DNA of 64,000 nucleotides, taken from assembly GCF_900105785.1 (NCBI RefSeq), contig NZ_LT629799.1:3038001-3102000 (forward strand), written 5' to 3'. Position 1 is the stretch's first letter; every line of letters starts with the position of its first letter. The notes beneath the pieces were generated by a model. That model saw nothing but the letters and a program-made list of their open reading frames with translations. It searched no databases and was not told where the DNA came from. Origin of the DNA: Microlunatus sagamiharensis. GTDB lineage: Bacteria > Actinomycetota > Actinomycetes > Propionibacteriales > Propionibacteriaceae. The position numbers were made by a program, and so were the translations under genes. Shown here one piece after another: positions 43,658 through 52,177 of this stretch.

Positions 43658-44533
43658 TCAGGCCGTGGCCGGGCCGAACCCGCGCTCGCGGTAGAGGTCG
43701 ACGCTCTCGCGGAGCGCGCGCAGGATGTACGGCGGGAAGGGCATGCCCTGGCGGTGCGCCCACAGCAGCCGCTGCTCCACGCGGCCGATCTCGCGGGCGT
43801 ACCCCTCGAGGTCGGTGTCGATGCCGAGGTCCTCGGCGACGCGACCCATGGCCGCCTTGTGGTCGGCGCGGCCGTTGGTGCCGACCAGGCCGTAGCTGCG
43901 CTCGCGCAGCACCCGGGCGAGGAAGAGCTGCCACGGCTTGAGCACGCCGTCGTTGACCATGGCCGACGCCGACATGTTGTAGAAGGCGAAGTGGCCCGGC
44001 TCCTGCTGCTTGATGGGGTTGACGATGGTCTCGGCGATCGCCGTCTCCCCCATCTCCTTGAGCCCGGCGCTGATCTGGTTGTACGCGAGCACGGCCTGAC
44101 GCTCGGTGCTCGCACCGGTCAGGAAGTACATCAGCTTGGCGACCTCCTGGATCGGCTTGAGGTTCGCCAGCGCACCCAAGATCTTGATCTTGAAGGAGAC
44201 GTCCATGTGGGGCGAGGCCGGCTCGCGCCCGAGGTCCTGCTGGAGCCGGTCGAGGATCAGCCCGTGCTGGATCTCCTGCGGCTGCCAGACGTCGGAGTAG
44301 AAGGTCTTGTTGGTGTCGTCGACGTCGGGCAGGAGCACGAGCAGCTCCAGCACGTTGCGGTCGACCTCGAGCTCGACGCGGGCCAGGTAGTCGATCGTGT
44401 GGCCGAAGCGGGCCTTGACCGCCTCGGCGTCGTGGATCGTGCGGTCGACGGAGTCGAGCGGGATCGGCGGGTGCTTCTCGCCGAGCCGCTGCACGTGCTC
44501 CGCGATCTTCGCGTGCGAGTCCTGCCTGGCCAC
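43658..44533 (-). CDS. Ferritin-like (acyl-ACP desaturase-like) diiron-type protein
   Basis: 291 residues, all helical. Two E-x-x-H pairs, 'QPQEIQHGL' and 'KQQEPGHFAFY', with acidic residues in other helices, fit a ferritin-like diiron site. Relatives are often named only 'ferritin-like' or misannotated; no substrate is known. The GTG at 44533 starts MARQDSHAK. An IdeR iron box lies 64-82 nt upstream, so the gene should respond to iron. The link to iron supports a metal-dependent function. Confidence 0.7.
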   Translation of the reverse strand: MARQDSHAKIAEHVQRLGEKHPPIPLDSVDRTIHDAEAVKARFGHTIDYLARVELEVDRNVLELLVLLPDVDDTNKTFYSDVWQPQEIQHGLILDRLQQDLGREPASPHMDVSFKIKILGALANLKPIQEVAKLMYFLTGASTERQAVLAYNQISAGLKEMGETAIAETIVNPIKQQEPGHFAFYNMSASAMVNDGVLKPWQLFLARVLRERSYGLVGTNGRADHKAAMGRVAEDLGIDTDLEGYAREIGRVEQRLLWAHRQGMPFPPYILRALRESVDLYRERGFGPATA

Positions 44534-44596
44534 GGCGGAATCTTAGTGGCGAAAGGAGCTCAGGTGGGCACGATAGAACAGTGGTGTGCGCCACTC

Positions 44597-44615
44597 TTAG
44601 GTTTGCCTAACCAAA
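44597..44615. promoter_or_regulatory. Iron box (IdeR/DtxR operator)
   Basis: TTAGGTTTGCCTAACCAAA agrees with the DtxR/IdeR consensus TTAGGTTAGSCTAACCTAA at 17 of 19 positions. It lies upstream of the ferritin-like gene, near the -35 region of a possible promoter whose -10 would be TATCGT near 44567. Confidence 0.88.
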
Positions 44616-44654
44616 CGCGGCGTCCGCACCGGCCGTCGACCGCCGTCCGACGGC

Positions 44655-45029
44655 TCAGCCCAGGCCGACGAGCACCAGGAAGAGGACGGCGATCACGACC
44701 AGCACGCCCGCGACGGCCACGACCACGCCCAGCGAGACGCGGCGCACGTCGCGGGCCTCCGACAGCTGCCCGGGCTCCCCGCCGCTCGGCGCCACCATGG
44801 CGGGGCTGTCGTAGGTCGTCGCCGGCAGCAGCCCGTCGACGACGGGGACCAGCTGGCCGAGGGTGCTCGCGCCGAACAGCGTGTCCAGCCGGGCCTGGTA
44901 GTCGTCGGCGCTCAGGCGGCCGTCGGTGTACGCCGCGTTGAGCCGGGCGTTGAGCTGCTCGCGCTCGGAGTCGGTCACGGGCGCGTCGGGCCGGCTGCGG
45001 TAGGGCGAGGAGATCGGCAGCTCGGACAC
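44655..45029 (-). CDS. DUF1707 protein with C-terminal transmembrane helix
   Basis: 124 residues. The DUF1707 motif is 'VTDSEREQLNARLNAAYTDGRLSADDYQARLDTLFGASTLGQLVPVVDGL', a SHOCT-like helical module. A single membrane helix ('VSLGVVVAVAGVLVVIAVLFLVLVGLG') ends the protein. The function of the domain is unknown. The GTG at 45029 is 10 nt from the sigma-factor stop, so they may be one transcript; a membrane partner of the sigma factor is conceivable but unproven. Confidence 0.8.
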   Translation of the reverse strand: MSELPISSPYRSRPDAPVTDSEREQLNARLNAAYTDGRLSADDYQARLDTLFGASTLGQLVPVVDGLLPATTYDSPAMVAPSGGEPGQLSEARDVRRVSLGVVVAVAGVLVVIAVLFLVLVGLG

Positions 45030-45039
45030 GCTCTCCAGG

Positions 45040-46089
45040 CTACCCGTGGGAGGTCTCGCCGCTCCCGGCCCGGAGGGCCTGCGCGCGGCCACGGTGCTCC
45101 TCGGGGAGCTCCTCGGGCAGGCCGAACCGGGCGAAGAGCGAGGTGTCGAAGAAGGCCGAGACGTGGGTGAAGCCGCCCTCGCCCAGCACCGGCACCTGCA
45201 GGTGGAAGGCGCGGTGCACGCCGTCGGCGGGGTCGCGCATGTAGAGCGCGAAGGCCGGGCCACCGTTGGCCGTGGTCTCCACCAGGATCTGGTCCCCCGC
45301 GCGCTCCGCGGGGCAGTTCAGCCGGATGAGGTCGCCGATCTCCTCGGCCCCGGAGTACCAGCCGGTGAAGGGCGGCATCTCCCACACCGCGTCGGCGCTG
45401 AGAAGCGCCACGATGCGCTCGACGTCGTAGCGCTCGAACGCGTCGACGTACTGCGCGAGCAGCTCCCGCTTACGCTCGTCGTCGGGCTGCCGGGCGCTGT
45501 CACGCTCCGACTCGGGGTCGAGCTTGGCCAGGTGGGCCCGGGCCCGCTGCAGGCTGCTGTTCACCGCGGCCACGGTGGTGCCGAGCAGCTCGGCCACCTC
45601 GCTCGCCGACATGCTCAGCACGTCGAAGAGCACGACCGCGGCGCGCTGCGGCGGGGTGAGGTGCTGCAGCGCCGCCACGAAGGCCAGCCGGACGCTCTCG
45701 TGGTCGAGCGTCGCGGCCTCCGGGTCCTCCGGGCTCCCGCCCCAGATGACCGCGTCGGGCAGGGGCTCGAGCCAGGTCACCTCCGGGCGCGACTCGAGCG
45801 TCCCGCGAGGGTCGGAGGCCGGCTGACCCAGCCCGGTCGGCATCGGTCGACGGGCGCGGCCGTCCAGCGCGGTGAGGCACACGTTCGTGGCGATCTTGTA
45901 CATCCACGTCCGGACCGACGAGCGCCCCTCGAACTTGTCGTACGAGCGCCAGGCGCGGATGAACGTCTCCTGGACCAGGTCCTCCGCGTCGTGGACCGAC
46001 CCGAGCATCCGGTAGCAGTGCGCGGTCAGCTCGCCGCGCAGCGGCTCGACCAGGGTGGAGAAGACGTCGCCGTCCGTCGCCAGCGTCAT
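45040..46089 (-). CDS. ECF sigma factor with C-terminal SnoaL-like domain (SigG-like)
   Basis: 349 residues. Region 2 is 'LTAHCYRMLGSVHDAEDLVQETFIRAWRSYDKFEGRSSVRTWMYKIATN'. Region 4 is 'LTPPQRAAVVLFDVLSMSASEVAELLGTTVAAVNSSLQRARAHL'. From about residue 215 a SnoaL-like/NTF2 domain follows ('LLAQYVDAFERYDVERIVALLSADAVWEMPPFTGWYSG'). These tailed ECF factors usually lack an anti-sigma factor and may sense a ligand through the tail. No target promoter can be given. Confidence 0.93.
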   Translation of the reverse strand: MTLATDGDVFSTLVEPLRGELTAHCYRMLGSVHDAEDLVQETFIRAWRSYDKFEGRSSVRTWMYKIATNVCLTALDGRARRPMPTGLGQPASDPRGTLESRPEVTWLEPLPDAVIWGGSPEDPEAATLDHESVRLAFVAALQHLTPPQRAAVVLFDVLSMSASEVAELLGTTVAAVNSSLQRARAHLAKLDPESERDSARQPDDERKRELLAQYVDAFERYDVERIVALLSADAVWEMPPFTGWYSGAEEIGDLIRLNCPAERAGDQILVETTANGGPAFALYMRDPADGVHRAFHLQVPVLGEGGFTHVSAFFDTSLFARFGLPEELPEEHRGRAQALRAGSGETSHG

Positions 46090-46151
46090 GGCGGCAAACT
46101 ACTAGCGCACGCTGACAATGCGCAGCCCCCTGCGCGAGGTCGCGGCAGCGC

Positions 46152-47009
46152 TCAGAGCGGGGCGTACGGGGCGCCGAGCGCGGCCAGCGCCGCCTCTCCC
46201 CCGTCGTGCGCGGTGAGCACCCACAACCCGGCCGGCGTCAGCGCGACGGTGTGCTCGAAGTGGCAGGCGAGCCCGCCGTCGTCGGTGACGGCGGTCCAGC
46301 CGTCGTCGAGCTCGTGCGTCTCCGGCGACCCGAGCGTGAGCATGGGCTCCACGGCGAGGACCGTCCCGGGCACCAGCCGGGGCCCTCGGCCCCGGACCCG
46401 CTCGAGCAGCCCGTGCGGGGCACGGTTGGGCACGTCGGGCTCCTGGTGCATCGCCGTGCCGATCCCGTGGCCGACGTAGTCGTCGACGATGCCGTACGGC
46501 CCGGCGGCGCGCACGGCCGCCTCGACGGCCCGCCCGACGTCGGCGACCCGTCCATCGGGGCGCAGCGCGGCGATGCCGTGCCACATGGCCGTCCGTGTCG
46601 CGTCCAGCAGCCCGGCCACCTCGTGGCGCGGCGGCTCGGGGCCGACGACGACGCTGACCGCGGCGTCGCCGTGCCAGCCGTCGACGACGGCACCGCAGTC
46701 GATCGAGAGGAGGTCACCGGCGGCCAGGACACGGTCGCCCGGGATCCCGTGCACGACCTCGTCGTCCACGGAGAGGCAGAGCACGCCCGGGAAGCCGGGG
46801 CGGTCCTCCTCGGCGCCGTAGCCGAGGAACGACGGCTGCGCACCGGCCCGCGCCATGACCTCGGCGGCCACGGCGTCGAGCTCACGGGTCGTGGTCCCGG
46901 GCCGGACCGCCGCGACGACCGCCTCGAGGGCGTCGGCGACGACGAGCCCGGCGCGGCGCATCAGCCGCACCTGCTCGGGGCTCTTGACCTCGACGCCGGT
47001 GCGGCTCAC
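46152..47009 (-). CDS. map: Methionine aminopeptidase type I
   Basis: 285 residues. Metal ligands are in 'LSIDCGAVVDGWHGDAAV' (two Asp), 'VGHGIGTAMHQEPDVPN' (His), 'VLAVEPML' (Glu) and 'CHFEHTVALT' (Glu). It removes the initiator methionine from new proteins. The GTG start at 47009 is 10 nt after the adk stop, in the standard secY-adk-map order. In most relatives infA would follow directly; here an unrelated 8-kb stretch comes between. Confidence 0.97.
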   Translation of the reverse strand: MSRTGVEVKSPEQVRLMRRAGLVVADALEAVVAAVRPGTTTRELDAVAAEVMARAGAQPSFLGYGAEEDRPGFPGVLCLSVDDEVVHGIPGDRVLAAGDLLSIDCGAVVDGWHGDAAVSVVVGPEPPRHEVAGLLDATRTAMWHGIAALRPDGRVADVGRAVEAAVRAAGPYGIVDDYVGHGIGTAMHQEPDVPNRAPHGLLERVRGRGPRLVPGTVLAVEPMLTLGSPETHELDDGWTAVTDDGGLACHFEHTVALTPAGLWVLTAHDGGEAALAALGAPYAPL

Positions 47010-47019
47010 GCCGGTGGGT

Positions 47020-47616
47020 TCAGGAGCTGGCGACGAGCGCGCCGTCGCCGGCCCGCTGGTCGAGGGCGGCGAAGAGCCGGCGGGTCACGTCGTCGATGTC
47101 GCCGAGGCCGTCGACCTCGACGAGGAGGCCGCGCTCCCGGTAGACGTCCAGCAGCGGCGCCGTCTGGTCGGCGTAGACCTGCTGGCGCGTGCGGATGGCC
47201 TCGGGCGTGTCGTCGGCGCGGCCGTCGGTCGCCCCACGACGCGTCAGCCGGGCCACCAGCTCGTCGGCGTCGACCGAGAGGGAGATGACCGCGTCGAGCT
47301 CGCAGTCGGCCTCCTTCAGCACCCCGTCGAGGAACGACACCTGGTCGAGCGTGCGCGGGTAGCCGTCGAGCAGGAAGCCGTCCGCGCAGTCGTCGGCGAC
47401 GAGGCGGTCGGCCACGACCGCGTTGGTGACCTCGTCGGGGACGTACGCGCCGGACGTCATGATCTCCTGCACCTGCTTGGCCAGCGGGGTGTCGGAGTCC
47501 TTCATCGCGCGGAACATGTCGCCGGTCGAGATCGCCGGGATCGAGTAGTGCCCGCCGATCCGGCTGGCCTGCGTGCCCTTGCCGGCGCCGGGCGGACCCA
47601 TGATCAACAGATGCAT
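47020..47616 (-). CDS. adk: Adenylate kinase
   Basis: 198 residues. The P-loop is 'IMGPPGAGKGTQASRIG', the AMP-binding part 'ISTGDMFRA' and 'GFLLDGYPRTLDQ'. The LID is the short, zinc-free form ('RLTRRGATDGRADDTPEAIRTR'). It balances AMP, ADP and ATP. The ATG at 47616 shares one base with the secY stop (TGATG). A long upstream frame in the same phase is shadow within secY. Confidence 0.98.
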   Translation of the reverse strand: MHLLIMGPPGAGKGTQASRIGGHYSIPAISTGDMFRAMKDSDTPLAKQVQEIMTSGAYVPDEVTNAVVADRLVADDCADGFLLDGYPRTLDQVSFLDGVLKEADCELDAVISLSVDADELVARLTRRGATDGRADDTPEAIRTRQQVYADQTAPLLDVYRERGLLVEVDGLGDIDDVTRRLFAALDQRAGDGALVASS

Positions 47617-48923
47617 CAGCGGAGGAACCCTTCGTAGTTGCGCTGCTGCAGCTGCGACTCGATCTGCTTCACGGTGTCGAGGCCGACGCCGACGATGATC
47701 AGGATCGAGGTTCCACCGAAGGGGAAGTTCTGGTTGGCGTTCAAGAAGATGAACGCGACCGACGGCAGCAGTGCGATCAGTCCGAGGTAGAGGGCGCCCG
47801 GCAGGGTCAGCCGCGACAGCACGAACGCGAGGTAGTTCTCGGTCGGCTTGCCGGCGCGGATGCCGGGGATGAAGCCGCCGTACTTCTTCATGTTGTCGGC
47901 GACCTCTTCGGGGTTGAAGGTGATCGCGACGTAGAAGTAGGCGAAGAACACGATGAGCAGGAAGAACGTCGCCATGTAGATCGGGTGGTCGCCCTTGACG
48001 AAGTTCCCCGAGATCCAGCTCGAGAAGCGGTCCTCCGGCCGGAACTGCGCGTAGAGCGCCGGCAGGTAGAGCAGCGAGCTGGCGAAGATGACGGGGATGA
48101 CGCCGGCCTGGTTGACCTTGATGGGGATGTAGGTGGTGGTGCCACCGAACATCCGCCGCCCGACCATGCGCTTGGCGTACTGCACCGGGATCCGGCGCTG
48201 GGACTGCTCGACGAAGATGACGCCGACCATGACCAGCAGGCCGAGGGCGATGACGAGCAGGAAGACGACCCAGCCCTGCTGGCCCGGGCGGGCGACCTTG
48301 AGGCTCCACAGCGCGGAGGGGAAGGTGGCGGCGATCTGGGTGAAGATCAGGACCGACATGCCGTTGCCGACGCCGCGCTCGGTCACGAGCTCACCGAGCC
48401 ACATGATGACGCTGGTGCCGGCCGTCATCGTCAGGATCATGACGATGACCGGGAAGTAGCCCTTGTCGTAGACGATGCCGGTGCAGCCGGTGAAGAGCCG
48501 GTCGTTGACCGCGACGGTGACGAACGCCGTTGAGTTCAGCAGCGCGAGGACCAGGGTCAGGTAGCGCGTGTACTGCGTGATCTTCGTCTGGCCGGACTGG
48601 CCCTCCTTCTTGAGGGCCTCCAGCCGCGGGATGACCACGGTCAGCAGCTGCAGGATGATGCTCGCCGTGATGTACGGCATGATCCCGAGCGCGAAGATCG
48701 CCAGCTGGAGCAGCGCCCCGCCGGAGAACAGGTTGATCAGCGAGTAGAGCCCCTGCTGGTCACCCGAGGTCGCCTGGCGCAGGCACAGGTTGACCTGGGC
48801 CGCGTTGACGTTGGGCGTGGGGATGATCGAGCCGAGCCGGAAGATGGCCAGGATCCCGAGCGTGAAGAGGATCTTCTTGCGCAGGTCCGGCGTACGGAAG
48901 GCGTTGGCGAACGCGGAAAGCAC
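47616..48923 (-). CDS. secY: Protein translocase subunit SecY
   Basis: 435 residues with ten membrane helices. 'FRLGSIIPTPNVN' is TM1 and the plug region. 'LGIMPYITASIILQLL' and 'RLEALKKEGQSGQTKITQYTRYLT' are SecY signatures, and 'PVQYAKRMVGRRMFGG' is the cytoplasmic loop contacting SecA and ribosomes. It is the channel of the Sec pathway. The GTG at 48923 has GGAGGG 5 nt upstream. It should have its own promoter in 48924-49062, because a terminator and another gene separate it from rplO; I could not fix that promoter. Confidence 0.98.
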   Translation of the reverse strand: MLSAFANAFRTPDLRKKILFTLGILAIFRLGSIIPTPNVNAAQVNLCLRQATSGDQQGLYSLINLFSGGALLQLAIFALGIMPYITASIILQLLTVVIPRLEALKKEGQSGQTKITQYTRYLTLVLALLNSTAFVTVAVNDRLFTGCTGIVYDKGYFPVIVMILTMTAGTSVIMWLGELVTERGVGNGMSVLIFTQIAATFPSALWSLKVARPGQQGWVVFLLVIALGLLVMVGVIFVEQSQRRIPVQYAKRMVGRRMFGGTTTYIPIKVNQAGVIPVIFASSLLYLPALYAQFRPEDRFSSWISGNFVKGDHPIYMATFFLLIVFFAYFYVAITFNPEEVADNMKKYGGFIPGIRAGKPTENYLAFVLSRLTLPGALYLGLIALLPSVAFIFLNANQNFPFGGTSILIIVGVGLDTVKQIESQLQQRNYEGFLR

Positions 48924-49062
48924 TCCGGCCCTCCCTTTCAAGTCGCGAGGCGTCCTGGCGAGGGTACGCGCCGCCTGAGGACCGCCCGAGACTATCAAGC
49001 GAATCCGCGTCCGCCGCATCCGTCGGTCGGCGGCTGTCCAGTCGGTGGAGCCCGACCCCGCC

Positions 49063-49179
49063 CGGCCGGGGCGCCGGCGCCTGGACGACCGAGCGGGCAG
49101 GACACGCTTTTCGTCCTGCCCGAGAGGGAGGAGGGCGCCGGACCAGAGCACCGGCCGCGTCCGAGCGCAGCGAGGACAG
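49063..49179 (-). repeat. Nested triple-stem element, copy C1
   Basis: Read on the minus strand: outer CGGCCGGTGC (49148-49157) with GCCCCGGCCG (49063-49072), one mismatch; middle CCGGCGCC (49134-49141) with GGCGCCGG (49074-49081); inner CGGGCAGGAC with GTCCTGCCCG and loop GAAAAGCGT. Connectors are TCTGGT, TCCTCCC and CGGTCGTCCA. It precedes secY in the same orientation. Confidence 0.88.
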
Positions 49180-49188
49180 AAGGAACGT

Positions 49189-49297
49189 GCGCCGGCGCCT
49201 GGACGACCGAGCGGGCAGGACACGCTTTTCGTCCTGCCCGAGAGGGAGGAAGGCGCCGGACCAGAGCACCGGCCGCGTCCGAGCGGAGCGAGGACAG
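49189..49297 (-). repeat. Nested triple-stem element, copy C2 (tandem with C1)
   Basis: Nearly identical to C1, 118 nt away; I see two base differences across the shared part. Middle and inner stems and loop GAAAAGCGT are intact. The outer 3' arm keeps only its first four bases before the junction with C1, so the outer stem is lost. This looks like a tandem duplication. Confidence 0.88.
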
Positions 49298-49302
49298 GAT
49301 GC

Positions 49303-49350
49303 GCGAGGCGCACCCTCCCCCACCCCGCGCACCCTGCGGGGTGCGCCTCG
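49303..49350 (-). terminator. Hairpin after the beta-propeller gene
   Basis: CGAGGCGCACCC near 49304 pairs with GGGTGCGCCTCG at 49339-49350. A second GGGTGCGCCTCG lies at 49358-49369, giving an alternative partner. It follows the leftward gene that ends at 49386. Across 48924-49385 I otherwise see only the two repeats and the secY leader. Confidence 0.6.
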
Positions 49351-49385
49351 TGGCGGAGGGTGCGCCTCGTGGCGCCGCTACCGGG

Positions 49386-50369
49386 TCAGCGGGCGACGCG
49401 GTTGATGCTGTACGCCAGCGTGGCCGGGTCCCCCGTGGCGCCGAAGCGGGCGTTGGGCAGGTAGAGGTACCGCCCCGATGCGGCGACGGTGCTGGGCACG
49501 TCGAAGGCCGGGCTGGTGATGGTCCGCACCAGGCGGCCCTGCGTGCCCGTCCGGTCCAGGGACACGACGGCGACCTTGTTGAGGCGGTTCTGCACGGCGT
49601 ACAGCGTCCGGCCCTGCAGGAGGAGCCCGTCGCCGTTCGTCAGGGCGTAGCCGCCGAGGTCGACGAGGCTCGCCCGTCCCGAGGGCTCCACGCGGAACAG
49701 CTGGCCGGTGTCGGACTTGACCACGAGCAGCGCGCGGCCGTCGGGCGTACGCGCGATGCCGTTGGCGTTGTTGACCCCGGGCGTCTGGCTCCAGTCCCCG
49801 GTCAGCGGGACCGTCTTCACCGCGCGGTCCGGGTGGGCCCGGTCGACGCGGTAGAGCTGGGCCTGCAGCGAGTCGGTGAACCAGACGTAGCGCCCGGCGA
49901 CCACCTCGTCGTTGACGAAGGTCGAGCCGGCCGGGGCCGACGTGAGCTCGATGCTGGCCCGTACGCGGCCCATCCGGGTGTCGATCACCCGGGCATCCCC
50001 GCCCGAGCCTCCGGCGACCCACAGCCGGCGCCCGTCGACCTTGAGGCCCAGGGACGGCGTGCCCGGGCCCGTCGACAGGACGCGGCCCTTGCCGGTGCGC
50101 AGGTCGGCCGCGTAGATGTCGCCGCTCACCCGGGAGCCCGAGTAGACGGTCTTCCCGCCGATGGCGATGCCCTCGGGCTGGAACCCGGTCGGCAGCGCGA
50201 TGCTCGCGGGGCTCTTCGACCCGTGGTCGTGGCGAGGGCCGGCCGAGGCGGCGCCCGCGCCCACGAGGGTCAGCCCGGCACCGAGGCCGAGCGTGGTGAC
50301 GGTGACGACCGCTCGCCTCAGGCTGCGCGAGAGGCGGGATCGGGTGGCGGGGCGGTGCGTCGGTTCCAT
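49386..50369 (-). CDS. Secreted NHL/SMP-30-like beta-propeller protein
   Basis: 327 residues. The N-terminus has RSRLSRSLRR followed by a hydrophobic stretch ending in 'GAGAASAGP', a signal peptide with a likely cut after ASA. The rest is made of repeating strands such as 'FQPEGIAIGGKTVYSGSRVSGDIYAADLRTGKGRVL' and 'VNNANGIARTPDGRALLVV', typical of six-bladed propellers. It may bind or hydrolyse a sugar or lactone outside the cell; no catalytic residues can be named. It lies between rplO and secY, which is not its usual place. The ATG at 50369 starts the signal. Confidence 0.8.
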   Translation of the reverse strand: MEPTHRPATRSRLSRSLRRAVVTVTTLGLGAGLTLVGAGAASAGPRHDHGSKSPASIALPTGFQPEGIAIGGKTVYSGSRVSGDIYAADLRTGKGRVLSTGPGTPSLGLKVDGRRLWVAGGSGGDARVIDTRMGRVRASIELTSAPAGSTFVNDEVVAGRYVWFTDSLQAQLYRVDRAHPDRAVKTVPLTGDWSQTPGVNNANGIARTPDGRALLVVKSDTGQLFRVEPSGRASLVDLGGYALTNGDGLLLQGRTLYAVQNRLNKVAVVSLDRTGTQGRLVRTITSPAFDVPSTVAASGRYLYLPNARFGATGDPATLAYSINRVAR

Positions 50370-50488
50370 GGCGGTCTCCAGTGATCGGCGGGCCTGTGGT
50401 TGAGCAGTCAACGTCACCGGGCCGGTCAGGCGGAAGGTCCACCGCCTAGGAACTCGCTGAGACCCCGGACGGATGCAGGGAACGACGA

Positions 50489-50516
50489 AAGGCCGCCCGC
50501 TGGTGCGGGCGGCCTT
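50489..50516 (-). terminator. Terminator of the spc operon after rplO
   Basis: AAGGCCGCCCGC, loop TGGT, GCGGGCGGCCTT: 12 perfect pairs, beginning 14 nt after the rplO stop. It is among the strongest hairpins in the window and separates rplO from secY. Confidence 0.9.
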
Positions 50517-50529
50517 GCGACGTGCGTGC

Positions 50530-50973
50530 TCAGAGCTCGGTGGTGCTCCCACCGGCCGCGGCGATCTTCTCCTTGGCGCTGGTGGAGAAGGCGTGCGCGC
50601 TGACCTGCACCGCGACGCCGATCTCCCCGTTGCCGAGGACCTTGACCGGCTGGTTGGCGCGGACCGCGCCGGCGGCGACGAGGTCGTCGACGCCCACGGT
50701 GCCGCCGCCCGGGAACAGGTTCCCGAGCTTGTCGAGGTTGACGACCTGGAACTCGACGCGGAACGGGTTCTTGAACCCGCGCAGCTTCGGCAGGCGCATC
50801 TGCAGCGGCATCTGGCCGCCCTCGAAGTTGGCCGGGGTGCCCTTGCGAGCGCCCGTGCCCTTGGTGCCGCGGCCGGCGGTCTTGCCGCCCTTGCCGCCCT
50901 CACCACGACCCACGCGGTGCTTCGCGGTCTTGGCGCCGGGGGCCGGCCTCAGGTGATGGACCTTCAGAGCCAT
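50530..50973 (-). CDS. rplO: 50S ribosomal protein L15
   Basis: 147 residues. '[37 protein letters not shown]' is the glycine- and lysine-rich tail entering 23S rRNA; '[22 protein letters not shown]' follows, and the globular part ends at STTEL. It is a late 50S assembly protein. It closes the spc group here, with the strong terminator just behind it, instead of leading into secY. Confidence 0.98.
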   Translation of the reverse strand: MALKVHHLRPAPGAKTAKHRVGRGEGGKGGKTAGRGTKGTGARKGTPANFEGGQMPLQMRLPKLRGFKNPFRVEFQVVNLDKLGNLFPGGGTVGVDDLVAAGAVRANQPVKVLGNGEIGVAVQVSAHAFSTSAKEKIAAAGGSTTEL

Positions 50974-50974
50974 G

Positions 50975-51157
50975 TCAGCTCACCTCCTCCACGGTCACCA
51001 GGTGGGCGACCGTGTTGATCATGCCACGGACCTCGGGACGGTCCTCGCGGACCGACGAGTCCCCGATCTTGCGCAGACCGAGGGTGCGCAGCGTGTCGCG
51101 CTGGTTCTGCTTGCCGCCGACGCTGCTGCGGATCTGACGGACGAGGAGCTGCGTCAC
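50975..51157 (-). CDS. rpmD: 50S ribosomal protein L30
   Basis: 60 residues: '[20 protein letters not shown]' then '[19 protein letters not shown]' and '[16 protein letters not shown]', the full L30 fold. The GTG start at 51157 overlaps the rpsE stop (GTGA). It lies 1 nt from the rplO start. Confidence 0.97.
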   Translation of the reverse strand: MTQLLVRQIRSSVGGKQNQRDTLRTLGLRKIGDSSVREDRPEVRGMINTVAHLVTVEEVS

Positions 51158-51759
51158 GACGCGCTCACCGCCTCGCGGGCCCGCAGGATCGCGGCCGGGG
51201 TGACCTGCTCGACCGACAGCCCACGACGGCGGGCGACCTGCTCGGGCTGCTCGAGGCTCTGCAGGGCCGCGACCGTCGCGTGGACGACGTTGATCGCGTT
51301 GGCCGAGCCGAGCGACTTGGCGAGCACGTCGTGCACGCCGGCGCACTCGAGCACCGCACGGGCCGAACCGCCCGCGATCACACCGGTACCGGGCGACGCC
51401 GGACGCAGCATGACCACGCCGGCCGCCTTCTCGCCCTGGACGGGGTGCGGGATGGTGCCCTGGATGCGGGGCACGGCGAAGAAGTGCTTCTTGGCCTCCT
51501 CGACACCCTTGGCGATCGCCGCGGGCACCTCCTTGGCCTTGCCGTAGCCGACGCCGACGTTGCCGTCACCGTCGCCCACCACGACCAGCGCGGTGAAGCT
51601 GAAGCGACGACCACCCTTCACGACCTTCGCCACCCGGTTGATGGCGACGACGCGCTCGATGTAGTTGCTCTTCTCGGCGGGCCCGCCGCGGCCGCCGTCA
51701 CGGCCGCCACCGCGACGGTCACCACCTGCGCCGCCTCCGCGGCGCTGGGTTCCACTCAT
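51154..51759 (-). CDS. rpsE: 30S ribosomal protein S5
   Basis: 201 residues. The double-stranded-RNA-binding S5 domain starts '[32 protein letters not shown]'; the C-terminal domain has '[36 protein letters not shown]'. A Gly/Arg-rich extension of about 30 residues leads the protein. It supports decoding fidelity on the 30S. It overlaps rpmD. Confidence 0.98.
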   Translation of the reverse strand: MSGTQRRGGGAGGDRRGGGRDGGRGGPAEKSNYIERVVAINRVAKVVKGGRRFSFTALVVVGDGDGNVGVGYGKAKEVPAAIAKGVEEAKKHFFAVPRIQGTIPHPVQGEKAAGVVMLRPASPGTGVIAGGSARAVLECAGVHDVLAKSLGSANAINVVHATVAALQSLEQPEQVARRRGLSVEQVTPAAILRAREAVSAS

Positions 51760-51793
51760 CTGACTTACCTCTTCCTATTCCGGCGCGTCGCGG

Positions 51794-52177
51794 TCAGAAG
51801 CCGAGGCCGGCTTCGCGGGCCGCGTCGGCCAGGGCCGCGATCCGTCCGTGGTACTTGTTGCCGGCCCGGTCGAAGACGACCTGCTCGACCCCGGCGGCCT
51901 TGGCGCGGGTGGCGACGAGCTCGCCGACCTGACGCGCCTTGGCCGACTTGTCACCGTCGTTGCCACGGAGGTCGCCCTCCATGGTCGAGGCGTACGCCAG
52001 CGTGTGGCCGGCGACGTCGTCGATCACCTGGGCGGTGATGTGACGGGCCGACCGGGTGACGACCAGCCGCGGACGGTCGGGGGCGCCGAAGATCTTCTTG
52101 CGACCACGGACCTGACGGCGCAGCCGCGAACGGGTCTTGACCGCGGTGCCCTTGTGCTGCGACAGCGAGACAGCCAT
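51794..52177 (-). CDS. rplR: 50S ribosomal protein L18
   Basis: 127 residues. '[39 protein letters not shown]' and '[28 protein letters not shown]' are the 5S rRNA-binding L18 pattern. The ATG at 52177 shares one base with the rplF stop (TGATG), so I prefer it to an extra Met one codon earlier. Confidence 0.98.
   Translation of the reverse strand: MAVSLSQHKGTAVKTRSRLRRQVRGRKKIFGAPDRPRLVVTRSARHITAQVIDDVAGHTLAYASTMEGDLRGNDGDKSAKARQVGELVATRAKAAGVEQVVFDRAGNKYHGRIAALADAAREAGLGF

Noticed and set aside
47617-48309. N-terminal extension of adenylate kinase
   Set aside because: It runs through secY in another phase; the kinase P-loop starts right after the ATG at 47616.
49063-49297. CRISPR array
   Set aside because: Only two long units with no unique spacers between short repeats and no cas genes; it is a tandem duplication of the nested element.
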